DNA of 64,000 bases from Enterococcus florum (lineage in GTDB: Bacteria > Bacillota > Bacilli > Lactobacillales > Enterococcaceae), in assembly GCF_004309355.1 (NCBI RefSeq), contig NZ_BJCC01000013.1, forward strand, positions 1-64,000, given 5' to 3'. The notes below the pieces were generated by a model that ran no database searches, had not been told where the DNA came from, and saw nothing but the letters and a program-made list of their open reading frames with translations. The position numbers were made by a program, and so were the translations under genes. Shown piece after piece: positions 36,127-45,022 of the stretch; position 1 is the first letter of the stretch; each line of letters starts with the position of its first letter.

Positions 36127-37536
36127 TTATTTTGCTAAGCGATAGATGGCATCTGCATAGATTACTGCAGCGCGCAAAATATCTTCGACTGGCATATACT
36201 CATTGGCTTGGTGCATCGTATCTGTGTAGCCTGGGAATTGCGCTCCGAAAGCGACGCCTCGTTCCAGCAAACGACCAAAGGTACCGCCGCCGATGATCAG
36301 TTCATCGCCTTTCAAGCCTGTGTGTTCTTCGAAAGCATCCATCAGTGAAACCACCATCGGATCATCCATTGGTACATAATGAGGAGCCATGTTGCGGCCG
36401 TCTTGAACGACCTTTGCATCGTCACCAAACAATTGGCTTAGCTTGTCTTGGATCTCTTCTGCCGAAATGCCTTTAGGATAGCGGAAATTCAAGGTGATCG
36501 TGTTGTCATCTTCGCCATCGTTAAATTGGAAGACTCCGGCATTCATGGTCAAGTCACCCATTTTTTCATCGTGGAAAGCAACACTTAATTTTTTCCCGTA
36601 AACGTCTTCATGGATCTCATTTGCAGCATATTTGATGAAGGCTCGGGCACCGCCGTCGAATTCGTAGCTTTCTAAAAAGACGGCCAAGAAGGTTCCGGCA
36701 TTGATTCCTGATTGCGGGCTGGCACCATGCGCCGCTTTGCCGACCAACTCAAAGGTTGCTTGCCTGCCGTCAACGCTTGCTGAACCGCTGATTGGATTGT
36801 TCTCAACGTAATCGGCAAAATCGTCGGCCATCACTTTTGCCGCTGCTTCATCCGCAACTGTCACGACGGCCTTCGCATTGCCAGGCACCATGTTGACTCT
36901 CAAGCCTGCTTCAAAGCTTTTTAGTACGTAGTCCACGCCGTTGGTCCCGGCAAACCGAGGAACCATTGTAACGTTGCCTTTTTCTCCATTGATCATCGGA
37001 AATTCAGCATCGGGTGAAAAGCCGAAATCGGGTTTTTCTTCATGCTCGAAATAATAATCCATATCGCCCCAGCCGCTCTCTTCGTCCGTTCCGATCACAA
37101 AACGGATTTTTTTCGACACCGGCAAGCCTAATTCTTTAATGATTTTCATGCCATAATATGCAGCCACAGTAGGTCCTTTGTCGTCGCTTGAACCGCGGGC
37201 GTATAATTTTCCATCCTTGATAACTGGATCGTACGGGTTTGTATCCCAGCCTTCGCCAGCCGGAACAACGTCCAAGTGTCCGAAGATCCCCAATGTTTCA
37301 TCGCCTTCCCCAAAATCAATGTGTCCAGCATAATTATCGACATTTTTCGTTGCGAATCCATCACGTTCAGCCAAGGCCAGCATTTTTTCCAAAGCTTCTT
37401 TCGGTCCTGGACCAAACGGGGCTTCCTTGGTTGCTTTGCTGTCGTCTCGTTCACTGTTGATCTTCAACAAGCTGTTCAGATCTGCCAGTAAATCGTCTTT
37501 TCGTGCATCGACTTCTTTTTTCCAATCGATTGTCAT
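36127..37536 (-). CDS. pepV: dipeptidase PepV (M20 family)
   Basis: 469 residues, the family length. Zinc-ligand motifs are GIFGHLDVVPAGEGW (His and Asp), YARGSSDDKGP (bridging Asp) and IGTDEESGWGDMDYYF (Glu pair). The lid domain (about 180-380) and terminal HQANEYMPVEDI complete the enzyme. It hydrolyses dipeptides with an N-terminal hydrophobic residue in the cytoplasm. The start ATG at 37536 follows TAGGAGGAA. Confidence 0.93.
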   Translation of the reverse strand: MTIDWKKEVDARKDDLLADLNSLLKINSERDDSKATKEAPFGPGPKEALEKMLALAERDGFATKNVDNYAGHIDFGEGDETLGIFGHLDVVPAGEGWDTNPYDPVIKDGKLYARGSSDDKGPTVAAYYGMKIIKELGLPVSKKIRFVIGTDEESGWGDMDYYFEHEEKPDFGFSPDAEFPMINGEKGNVTMVPRFAGTNGVDYVLKSFEAGLRVNMVPGNAKAVVTVADEAAAKVMADDFADYVENNPISGSASVDGRQATFELVGKAAHGASPQSGINAGTFLAVFLESYEFDGGARAFIKYAANEIHEDVYGKKLSVAFHDEKMGDLTMNAGVFQFNDGEDDNTITLNFRYPKGISAEEIQDKLSQLFGDDAKVVQDGRNMAPHYVPMDDPMVVSLMDAFEEHTGLKGDELIIGGGTFGRLLERGVAFGAQFPGYTDTMHQANEYMPVEDILRAAVIYADAIYRLAK

Positions 37537-37722
37537 GAAACATTCCTCCTAGGTTCGATTCGATGATCAAGTCAGATCCCTTTTACCATCCATCTCCCTT
37601 GATCCACCCTATCATGATAGCATTCTCGCGTAGAATTGAAAACTATTGTCTTCCTCCAGGAAAAGACAGATAGACGAAGGTGCTTTATAATAGAAAGAGT
37701 AGATTATAAAAGGGGGCATTGT

Positions 37723-38559
37723 ATGATCGAACTAACAGACGATATTTTAGCAAAGGTCATCAAAAAAAGACCAGAGGAATCTCACAAAGGGACCTTTGGC
37801 CGAGCTGTTCTGATTGGGGGAAATTATCAATACGGCGGAGCGATCATCATGAGCGCAGAGGCCTGTATCCATAGCGGTGCTGGCTTGACGACCGTTGTGA
37901 CGACGGAAAAAAATCATCACCCGCTGCATGCGCGTTTACCGGAAGCTATGGTCTTGAATTTTTCTGATTGGGAGTTGTTATATGAGGTTGTTCGTGCAGC
38001 AGATGTTGTTTTGATCGGTCCAGGTCTTGGATTGGATGCGACTGTCCTGGCTGTATTAAAAGGCGTCTTGGCTGAACAGCAAAAGGACCAGTGGCTAGTC
38101 ATCGACGGTTCCGCGATCACATTAGTTGCCAAACACCAATTATCCTTAAAATACCCAAAGCAAGTGATCTTCACACCCCACCAAATGGAATGGAAGCGAC
38201 TGAGCGGTTTGACCATCGAAGAACAGACGACAGAAAACAATCAAGCCATGCAAGAGAAACTAGGTGCAACAATTATTCTAAAAAAACACCGCACCGAGAT
38301 TTACAACGGCCAAACAGTTTATAAAAATACCGTAGGCAATGCAGGGATGGCAACTGGGGGTACAGGCGACACTCTAGCAGGAATGATAGCTGGGTTTGCA
38401 GCGCAATTTGAAAACACCAGTGACGCTGTCGCTGCTGCAGTCTACCTGCACAGCAAAATCGGTGATGATCTGGCTGAAGAGAATTATGTCGTTTTGCCTA
38501 CGAAGGTCAGTCAGGCTTTGCCTGGTTATATGAAAAAATACAACAGGAAAGGAAGTTGA
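37723..38559 (+). CDS. nnrD: ADP-dependent NAD(P)HX dehydratase
   Basis: 278 residues from the ATG at 37723, behind AAAAGGGGGCATT; upstream codons to 37636 are unlikely to be used. It has the ribokinase-like carbohydrate-kinase fold with GRAVLIGGNYQYGGAIIMSAEA, IGPGLGLD, VIFTPHQMEWKRLSG and catalytic GMATGGTGDTLAGMIAGF. It repairs hydrated NAD(P)H. The N-terminal epimerase domain found in fused NnrDE is absent. It is followed by the thioesterase after three bases. Confidence 0.9.
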   Translation: MIELTDDILAKVIKKRPEESHKGTFGRAVLIGGNYQYGGAIIMSAEACIHSGAGLTTVVTTEKNHHPLHARLPEAMVLNFSDWELLYEVVRAADVVLIGPGLGLDATVLAVLKGVLAEQQKDQWLVIDGSAITLVAKHQLSLKYPKQVIFTPHQMEWKRLSGLTIEEQTTENNQAMQEKLGATIILKKHRTEIYNGQTVYKNTVGNAGMATGGTGDTLAGMIAGFAAQFENTSDAVAAAVYLHSKIGDDLAEENYVVLPTKVSQALPGYMKKYNRKGS

Positions 38560-38562
38560 TGG

Positions 38563-39006
38563 ATGGAACACTATGCAGGCTATGTCAGAAAACCTTTTTA
38601 TTACGAAACAGATAAGATGGGAATCATCCATCATTCCAATTACATTCGCTGGTTTGAAGAGGCACGGGTTGATTTGTTGGACTTTCTAGATTATTCCTTC
38701 GATAAGATCGAAGCAGACGGCATCATCGTTCCCGTACTTGGAGTCAGTGCTGCTTATAAAGAAATGGTCCGATTTGGCGATGAGGTTTTGATTCGGCCGT
38801 TCATCAATAAATACACCAGCACCCGCCTTCATTTTGACTACGTCATTACCAATCAAGCAACAGGCAAGATCGTCACCACTGGAACTAGCGAACATTGCTT
38901 TATGTCCAGCGAAACCAAGCGTCTGGTTCATTTGAAAAAGCAGCATCCAGAATTGCATGCACTTTTTCAAGCGTATGATGCTTTGGATCAGGAAATGAGA
39001 AACTAA
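38563..39006 (+). CDS. YbgC-type acyl-CoA thioesterase (hot-dog fold)
   Basis: 147 residues. The 4HBT signature ETDKMGIIHHSNYIRWFEEARVDLLD carries the catalytic Asp of this class (D in ETDKMG). The length is typical. It probably hydrolyses a short acyl-CoA in the cytoplasm. It is coupled to the dehydratase upstream (three-base gap) and closed by a terminator. Confidence 0.88.
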   Translation: MEHYAGYVRKPFYYETDKMGIIHHSNYIRWFEEARVDLLDFLDYSFDKIEADGIIVPVLGVSAAYKEMVRFGDEVLIRPFINKYTSTRLHFDYVITNQATGKIVTTGTSEHCFMSSETKRLVHLKKQHPELHALFQAYDALDQEMRN

Positions 39007-39020
39007 CCTTTCGTGAACAG

Positions 39021-39060
39021 AGCGGGACTCCCCCTAGTGGACAAGTCCCGCTCCTTTTTT
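39021..39060 (+). terminator. terminator after thioesterase gene
   Basis: The stem AGCGGGACT (39021-39029)/AGTCCCGCT (39044-39052) is followed by CCTTTTTT. Confidence 0.8.
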
Positions 39061-39068
39061 ATGTGTGA

Positions 39069-40292
39069 TTATTGAGACAATGTAACCGTCGTATCAACTT
39101 TGACTGTGATGCGTCCATTTTTGATCACGTAAGCCCGTTCAGGAATGTCGATGATCGCATTGGCTTTGACTTTGGTGTCCAGCAGAACCATGTCTGCTTT
39201 TTTACCGACTGCCAACCCGTAATCCTGCAGATTCAAGGCCTTCGCCGGATTTTCCGTGATCATTGGCAAGACGGTTGGCAGATCGTCAGCTCCACCTAAA
39301 TGTCCAACTGGAATCGCCAGCATCGCGATCTGCATCAGGTCGCCATTGCCATATGGAGTAAAGGCATTTCGAATGTTGTTTGTAGCCAGACAAACATTTA
39401 CGCCTGCATCCCGTAGTTTGCGAATCGGTGTCACAGCACGGCGGACATTGCATTCATCCCCACGAGCACCCAAATGGAGATCGGTCGCCGGCAGAGGCAT
39501 CACATTGATTTTGGCTTTTGCCATCTGCGAAATCACTCGATCCAATCGTTCCTTCGGCATTGCATGCAAGGCCGTTAAGTGACCGACCGAAACCCGACCT
39601 TCATAGCCTTCTTGGATCGTTTTTTTACACAAGTATTCGATAGATGTGTCATCCGCTTCATCCGCGAAATCTTGATGCAGATCAATATCTTTGTCATACT
39701 TTTTAGCAATCTCAAAAATCAGATCGATGTGGTCATTGGCAGGTGCGTCGTTGTAAGGAATGCCGCCAACGACATCGGCCCCCATATCCATTGCTTCATA
39801 CATCATTTTTTCAGTTCCAGGCGCTTTAAAAATGCCCTCCTGCGGAAACGCCACGACCTGCATGTCGATGCGGTCTTTGTACTCCTCTTTGAGCTTCATG
39901 ATCATGTTGAAGCCGGTAAAGCCTTGCGCCGGATCAAATTCGGAATGTGTCCGGACCGTCGTTGCCCCTCGGCGAATGATCATTTCCAGTGCTTGCTTGG
40001 CACGTTGGTACACATCTTCTTCTGTAAAGGTAGGCTTTAATTTTGCAGTAACCTCGATCGCTTCTTTTAGCGTCCCTGATTTGTTGGGCTCTCGATCAGC
40101 AATCAATGCTTTGTCTAAATGGATATGGCTTTCGACCAATCCCGGGATCAAGACTCTGCCAGCTGCCTCGATTACTTCTTTGGCATCTCCTTCAATAACA
40201 GGGGCAATCTGAGTGATTCGACCCTTTTCGACAGCTACATCCTGCAAGTCTTCTCCATCATTTAAACGTGCTTGTTTGATCAATAAATCCAT
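39069..40292 (-). CDS. CodA-like metal-dependent amidohydrolase
   Basis: 407 residues from the ATG at 40292 (AGAGGAG site); a GTG at 40301 is an alternative. It has the cytosine deaminase-type TIM barrel with ESHIHLDKALI (metal His pair), DIDLHQDF, VGHLTALHAMP and late Asp in CLATNN-NIRNAF. It probably deaminates a cytosine-like or other cyclic amide; the substrate is not fixed by sequence. It is 24 bp downstream of the permease gene, which presumably imports its substrate. Confidence 0.8.
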   Translation of the reverse strand: MDLLIKQARLNDGEDLQDVAVEKGRITQIAPVIEGDAKEVIEAAGRVLIPGLVESHIHLDKALIADREPNKSGTLKEAIEVTAKLKPTFTEEDVYQRAKQALEMIIRRGATTVRTHSEFDPAQGFTGFNMIMKLKEEYKDRIDMQVVAFPQEGIFKAPGTEKMMYEAMDMGADVVGGIPYNDAPANDHIDLIFEIAKKYDKDIDLHQDFADEADDTSIEYLCKKTIQEGYEGRVSVGHLTALHAMPKERLDRVISQMAKAKINVMPLPATDLHLGARGDECNVRRAVTPIRKLRDAGVNVCLATNNIRNAFTPYGNGDLMQIAMLAIPVGHLGGADDLPTVLPMITENPAKALNLQDYGLAVGKKADMVLLDTKVKANAIIDIPERAYVIKNGRITVKVDTTVTLSQ

Positions 40293-40316
40293 CGTTTTCA
40301 CTCCTCTTCATTTATA

Positions 40317-41672
40317 TTAGCCGAAAATCAGTCCGATCCCCAGCAGCAAGACAGACGCCAGACTCAACCATTTCACGTTGCCTTTGACTACTTCCAAAAT
40401 CGGAATCTGGAAACCTGAAGACAGCGCCTGCATCGTGATATTAACAAAGCTCATTTGGCTGCCTAAGCCAACACCCATCGTCACGAAGCCCAAAGCCAGC
40501 GGTGGAAAACCTAGTGAAACAGCAACTGGCAATACAAGGGTCAGCACTGAACCGACGTAAGCACCTGCTGGAACGCCAATCAATACACCCGTCAGAATAG
40601 CGACCGGCACCACAACAAATTCAGGCGCATTCTCGGCGATACCTGCGATCACTGCAAAGGTTCCCGTTTGCGCGATGACATTGATAAAAGCCAAGAAGAT
40701 TCCTACCTGGAACAATCGAGTCAAAATATAGGTCGACCCATCGACCATCGCCTCCACCGACTGATTCATCGTGAAGTCTGTGCAAATAAACACCAGGGCC
40801 AATGTCAAAATCATATAAACCAATGGTGTGAAGAAAGCAAAACCAATCAGGTTGTTGACCACCGGACCAAAGATTACCGCAAACAATAAAAAGATAGCAG
40901 GTAAGGTCAGCTTGACCAATTGACCGGTTGATTTCTTGTCAAATTCATCGTCCTCCGATTCTTTGAAGCCGACATTGCGGCGCTTCGTTCCCCAGAAGGC
41001 CAAAATCACAGCCAGTACCACAAAAGCCAGCCAGTATGGACGCATCACAGTGACATATTCACTCACCTCAAATTTGCCGAGCTGGGAGACAATGCTGGAT
41101 TCCAATGAAGCAGGCGATGTGGTGAAGGAGACCGCAGCCGCCAATGACATGCCAGCTATTAATTCAGGTACAACACCTACTGCCGCAAAGGCCAGCGGCG
41201 CAATCACCATTGCGCTCCCTCCACCGATCCCCGACATGTAGGTAGCCGCAGCCAGCAGGATCACGATAAACGCGGAGACAAATTCCACTTTTCCTTTGGT
41301 TCCGCGTTTGGCTAAAGTCAGCGCGGCCGAGTAGCTGCCGGCTTTAAACACGGCCATGGCTACTGCGGAGTTAATGATCGGAACCGTAATGCTCAGCATT
41401 GAGGGGATCGTTTCCAGCAGCTGCGCATTGGCGTCCATTAAGCTTACCCCACCAATCAGCATAGCTAATACGCCGGCTATCAAACCAGCAATGATCATAT
41501 CTACCTTCATAAAAAGCAAAACCAATACGACAATCAATGGAACAATAACTAAAACAGCTTTAAATCCGGTAGGTGCGGTCACACTATCTAGTGCCTCAGC
41601 CGCATGGGCGTTGATTCCCGTGGTAATTCCAATAAACAACAGCATTAAAAATAATACAATTCTTCGCTTCAT
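40317..41672 (-). CDS. multi-pass permease, ArsB/NhaD-like (ion transporter superfamily)
   Basis: 451 residues. An N-terminal signal-like helix is followed by about ten hydrophobic segments. A GGGSAMVIAPLAF re-entrant type loop and a second half with GVLIGVPAGAYVGSVLTLVLPVA suggest inverted structural repeats. It is followed by the amidohydrolase in the same operon, so an amidohydrolase substrate (nitrogenous organic compound) is the likely cargo by inference. Start at 41672 after AAGGAGTATC. Confidence 0.7.
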   Translation of the reverse strand: MKRRIVLFLMLLFIGITTGINAHAAEALDSVTAPTGFKAVLVIVPLIVVLVLLFMKVDMIIAGLIAGVLAMLIGGVSLMDANAQLLETIPSMLSITVPIINSAVAMAVFKAGSYSAALTLAKRGTKGKVEFVSAFIVILLAAATYMSGIGGGSAMVIAPLAFAAVGVVPELIAGMSLAAAVSFTTSPASLESSIVSQLGKFEVSEYVTVMRPYWLAFVVLAVILAFWGTKRRNVGFKESEDDEFDKKSTGQLVKLTLPAIFLLFAVIFGPVVNNLIGFAFFTPLVYMILTLALVFICTDFTMNQSVEAMVDGSTYILTRLFQVGIFLAFINVIAQTGTFAVIAGIAENAPEFVVVPVAILTGVLIGVPAGAYVGSVLTLVLPVAVSLGFPPLALGFVTMGVGLGSQMSFVNITMQALSSGFQIPILEVVKGNVKWLSLASVLLLGIGLIFG

Positions 41673-41785
41673 GACGATACTCCTTGTCGATTATTTTTAT
41701 TACAACTTTCTCGTGTTACTTGAATATGTCTTTCCTGATTCATTTGAGCAGCATCCTTGATAAGACAATCAGAAAGATGCTCCCT

Positions 41786-41965
41786 TTACTTCCTCCTTCC
41801 TTTGCAACGTTGGCAGCCCTTACCACTACAAGACAGACATATAGTTATTTTTTCTTGATTTTCAGCCGTTTTGCCCTCCAAAAATCCTCTCATCACTAGT
41901 ATTTTATCGGTTGTTGAATCCGTTTTCATTAGACGTTGTTCTAAATTTATCTTGATTTTTTTATC
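41786..41965 (-). CDS. small zinc-knuckle-like protein
   Basis: About 60 residues from the ATG at 41965 (41983 also in frame). The C-terminus ICLSCSGKGCQRCKGRRK has four Cys in a CxxCxGxGCxxCxG arrangement like one DnaJ zinc-finger repeat. The ribosome site is weak. It lies upstream of the permease in the same direction. Real if conserved; function unknown. Confidence 0.45.
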   Translation of the reverse strand, partial: DKKIKINLEQRLMKTDSTTDKILVMRGFLEGKTAENQEKITICLSCSGKGCQRCKGRRK

Positions 41966-42019
41966 CATAAAGGGCAAAAGCAATAATTTGATGAAATTAT
42001 GCTTGTTTGTTGTCTTATC

Positions 42020-42057
42020 AAAAAAGCCCCTCTTAGGATCAAACCATAAGAGGAGCT
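42020..42057 (-). terminator. terminator of OYE-SDR operon
   Basis: The stem AGCCCCTCTTA (42025-42035)/TAAGAGGAGCT (42047-42057) with one wobble is followed on the minus strand by a U-run (plus A-run 42020-42025). Confidence 0.75.
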
Positions 42058-42155
42058 AGTGTCTATTCAATTTTACTGCTAGTAAAATGGATGCTAAAAT
42101 CGCCCGTCATTGACTTGAACCAAAAGCTAGATCATAGGCTCAATATTCACTCGTT

Positions 42156-42914
42156 CTACAACGTATTTCCGCCATCCACACTGATCACTGAGCCGGTCAT
42201 ATAACTGGAATCCTCGGAAGCCATCAGAGAGACCATGCCAACGATCTCGCTGGTATCGCCCATTTTGGCTGGTCCTAACAAGGCGACAGATGGTTTTGGC
42301 TGCTGGTATTGATGCTCCTGCATGAACATGCCTACCTTCATGGTCATTGGTGTAATGAAGCCGCCTGGACAAAGACAGTTCACCCGCACATCGTAACGGG
42401 CATATTCCATCGCCGCCACCTTGCTCATGCCGACTACCCCATGTTTGGTCGCAGAATACACGCCAAAACCGGTTTCTGGCCGAATCCCTGAAGAAGAGCC
42501 GGTGTTTAGGATGTGGCCGAAGCGCTGTTCCTTCATGACTTTCAGCACATGCTTCATGCCAAAGAAGCAAGCCTTAAAATTCGAGTGCAGCACATAGTCC
42601 ATGTCATCTTCGGTCAGCTCATCAAAATCCCTTGGCATATGAAGTACGCCCTGGTTATTAAAGAAGAAATCGATCTTGCCGTATTTGTCCATGGTGAAGG
42701 CGACCAGCTTCTTGACCTCGGCTTCTTTCCCCATATCTGTCAAGACGAAATCAACATCCTCATGGACCTCTCGGCATAAGCCCAGGGTAGTTTCGCCCTC
42801 TGCCTCGTTCCAGTCGGCTAGAACCAAGGCAAACCCATCCTCTGCCAGACGAACTGCACTGGCTCTTCCTATGCCGGTTGCAGCTCCACTGACGATTGCA
42901 ATTTTTCTCTCCAT
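42156..42914 (-). CDS. short-chain dehydrogenase/reductase (SDR)
   Basis: 252 residues. The NAD(P)-binding Gly motif is GAATGIGRA, active-site Ser is in NTGSSSGIRPE and the YSATK motif supplies Tyr/Lys. Asp at the end of strand 2 (LADWNE) favours NAD. It resembles fabG-like or bile-acid/steroid 7-alpha-type dehydrogenases. It is 20 bp downstream of the flavin enoate reductase gene, so the two likely act on the same unsaturated carbonyl substrate. Substrate unknown. Confidence 0.82.
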   Translation of the reverse strand: MERKIAIVSGAATGIGRASAVRLAEDGFALVLADWNEAEGETTLGLCREVHEDVDFVLTDMGKEAEVKKLVAFTMDKYGKIDFFFNNQGVLHMPRDFDELTEDDMDYVLHSNFKACFFGMKHVLKVMKEQRFGHILNTGSSSGIRPETGFGVYSATKHGVVGMSKVAAMEYARYDVRVNCLCPGGFITPMTMKVGMFMQEHQYQQPKPSVALLGPAKMGDTSEIVGMVSLMASEDSSYMTGSVISVDGGNTL

Positions 42915-42934
42915 CTTTCTTTTTCTCCCTTCCT

Positions 42935-44866
42935 TTATGAAATACTTCTGGCTAATTCTGCTCCTTCGGCAGTTGCTTCTAATGCGCGTCGTGGCTGAAG
43001 GGCATCACCAATCACATAATAAGGCAGCCCATTTGCTTCACAATACTGTTCGATTGCCTTGAAATCCCGGCTTTGCGAGCCGATCGCTACGACTACATGG
43101 TCACATGAAAGCACACGTTCTTCTCCGTCCTTCAACACTTGAACGCCTTCATCTGTAATGCGAATGCAGGTCGTCTCCGTCATGGTCGTTACCTTGTCGA
43201 TGTACAGCTGCTCCATCACCGTGATTTTTCGTGTCGATCCTAGATCCTTCCCCACGGCATCGGTCATCTCGATCACGGTAACATCTCCGCCAGTCTCAGC
43301 AACTGTTTCTGCGACCTCAAGTCCTACTAAACCGCCGCCAATCACGATCGTTTTGCCAGCCAACTGAGGTTTGTTTTGTAAAATATCGACATAATTATAG
43401 ACATGTTCCTTTTCAATGCCCGGAATCTTCGGCATCAGCGGTTGTGCACCGACAGCGTTGATCACGATCTCTGGTCGAAGCTCTTTCAGCAAGGCTTCCG
43501 TGACAGGTGTGTCCAACCGAACGTTCACTCCGGCACGTTGGATCTGTTTGCCCTTCAATTCTGCTGCTTCACGCATCTCCTGCTTACGCGGTGCCATTCC
43601 AGCTAAAAGAAATTGTCCGCCCAAGCGGTCTGAGGCTTCACATAAAGTCACGTCAAAGCCGCGCTCCTGCAGGGTCATTGAGACTTCCATTCCCGCCATT
43701 CCGCCGCCGGCAACCACAATTTTTTTCGCATCGTTCGTCGGAACCAGCTGATAAGCCCGTTCTTTGCCGACTGCCGGATTGCGCAAACAGGTGATATGCG
43801 GAATATCCGCACGTTCGCAGGCATCGTAGCAGCCCTGATTGCAGCCAACACAGTACACGATATCCTCCAGTCGGCCCGCTTGCGCTTTGTTTAAGAAGTC
43901 TGGATCAGACAGCTGCGCCCGTCCGATGCCGATCAAATCGACTTTTCCTTCAGCTAAAATTTCTTCAGCTAAGTCTGGATAATTCACTCGACCAACGCCC
44001 ATCGTGATGATGCCCGTCTCTTCTTTAATCCGTGCAGCGTTGTCGATGTTGAAGGCAAACGGAATGTCGATAGGGGGAACTTCGTATTTTAGGCCGCTGG
44101 TCATAATGTTCCCGCGAGAAACATCGGCAACATCGACCCCACAATCCTTTGCCCATTTGACAAACTGGATGACTTCCTCGATGGTCAGTCCATTTTCCAA
44201 ATAATCGTCGTGGGCATCGATTCGCATAAACAACGGCATCGTATCTGGAATTGCCGAGCGAACAGCTTCGATTACTGCCAATGGAAAACGAGCGCGATTT
44301 TCCAGACTGCCGCCGTACTCATCGGTCCTCCGGTTGATCCCGCCAGAAAGGAACGAATGCAAAATGTAGTTGTGTCCTAAATGGATTTCGACACAGTCGA
44401 AATTGGCTTCAACAGCGCGGCGAGCAGCTTGCTTGTAGCAATCGATCAGCTCAACGATCAATTCTTTACTGGCGCCGGGAATCGTATACTCTGGTGACAC
44501 TGGCAGGTCGCTGGCAACGATCACTTGTGATGTCGGGTCCGCCGCAACAGCAATACTGCCCTGCCATAATTGAACGCCGGCTTTTCCGCCGTGTGCATGG
44601 ATGGCTTCAGTCAGTTCCCGCATCCCTGGAAGAAAGCGGTCTTCTGCTAGGGACAAGTAGTGGCTTGGGATCGATCCGGCATGGACCCCGGTCACCTCTA
44701 CCATGTTCAGCCCCGAGCCGCCTTTCACTCGAGCAATGTGAAAATCGATCAGCTGCTGCGTCACTTGGTTGTCTTTTGGAAATTTGGTTCCCATGGCTGG
44801 CATGATGGCGCGATTTTTCAAGGTCAATTGGCGAATGGTGACGGGTGAAAAAAGCGTAGGAAACAT
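42935..44866 (-). CDS. Old Yellow Enzyme-family NADH:flavin oxidoreductase with FeS and FAD/NADH domain
   Basis: 643 residues from the ATG at 44866, behind GAGGAGGGG. The FMN TIM barrel (1-330) has HIGHNY-type LHSFLSGGINRRTDEYGGS. The 4Fe-4S site CVGCNQGCYDACERADIPHITCLRNP is at about 345-370. The C-terminal pyridine nucleotide domain has VVAGGGMAGMEVS and VIGGGLVGLEVAE. This is the 2,4-dienoyl-CoA reductase/BaiCD/BaiH architecture. It reduces an activated C=C bond using NADH. It pairs with the SDR downstream and is divergent from an AraC regulator. Confidence 0.88.
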   Translation of the reverse strand: MFPTLFSPVTIRQLTLKNRAIMPAMGTKFPKDNQVTQQLIDFHIARVKGGSGLNMVEVTGVHAGSIPSHYLSLAEDRFLPGMRELTEAIHAHGGKAGVQLWQGSIAVAADPTSQVIVASDLPVSPEYTIPGASKELIVELIDCYKQAARRAVEANFDCVEIHLGHNYILHSFLSGGINRRTDEYGGSLENRARFPLAVIEAVRSAIPDTMPLFMRIDAHDDYLENGLTIEEVIQFVKWAKDCGVDVADVSRGNIMTSGLKYEVPPIDIPFAFNIDNAARIKEETGIITMGVGRVNYPDLAEEILAEGKVDLIGIGRAQLSDPDFLNKAQAGRLEDIVYCVGCNQGCYDACERADIPHITCLRNPAVGKERAYQLVPTNDAKKIVVAGGGMAGMEVSMTLQERGFDVTLCEASDRLGGQFLLAGMAPRKQEMREAAELKGKQIQRAGVNVRLDTPVTEALLKELRPEIVINAVGAQPLMPKIPGIEKEHVYNYVDILQNKPQLAGKTIVIGGGLVGLEVAETVAETGGDVTVIEMTDAVGKDLGSTRKITVMEQLYIDKVTTMTETTCIRITDEGVQVLKDGEERVLSCDHVVVAIGSQSRDFKAIEQYCEANGLPYYVIGDALQPRRALEATAEGAELARSIS

Positions 44867-45022
44867 TCTAACCCCTCCTCTTTGTGAATTGTTCAACAAT
44901 ATTTTCTCATAGAAAATCAGCAAATTCTGGACAAATTCGACAGAACTATTTTCAATTCATTAGACAATAAGTAAAAAAGCGTTCTCATTTATGGTATTCT
45001 TGCTTTAAAAGAGGAAGAAAGG

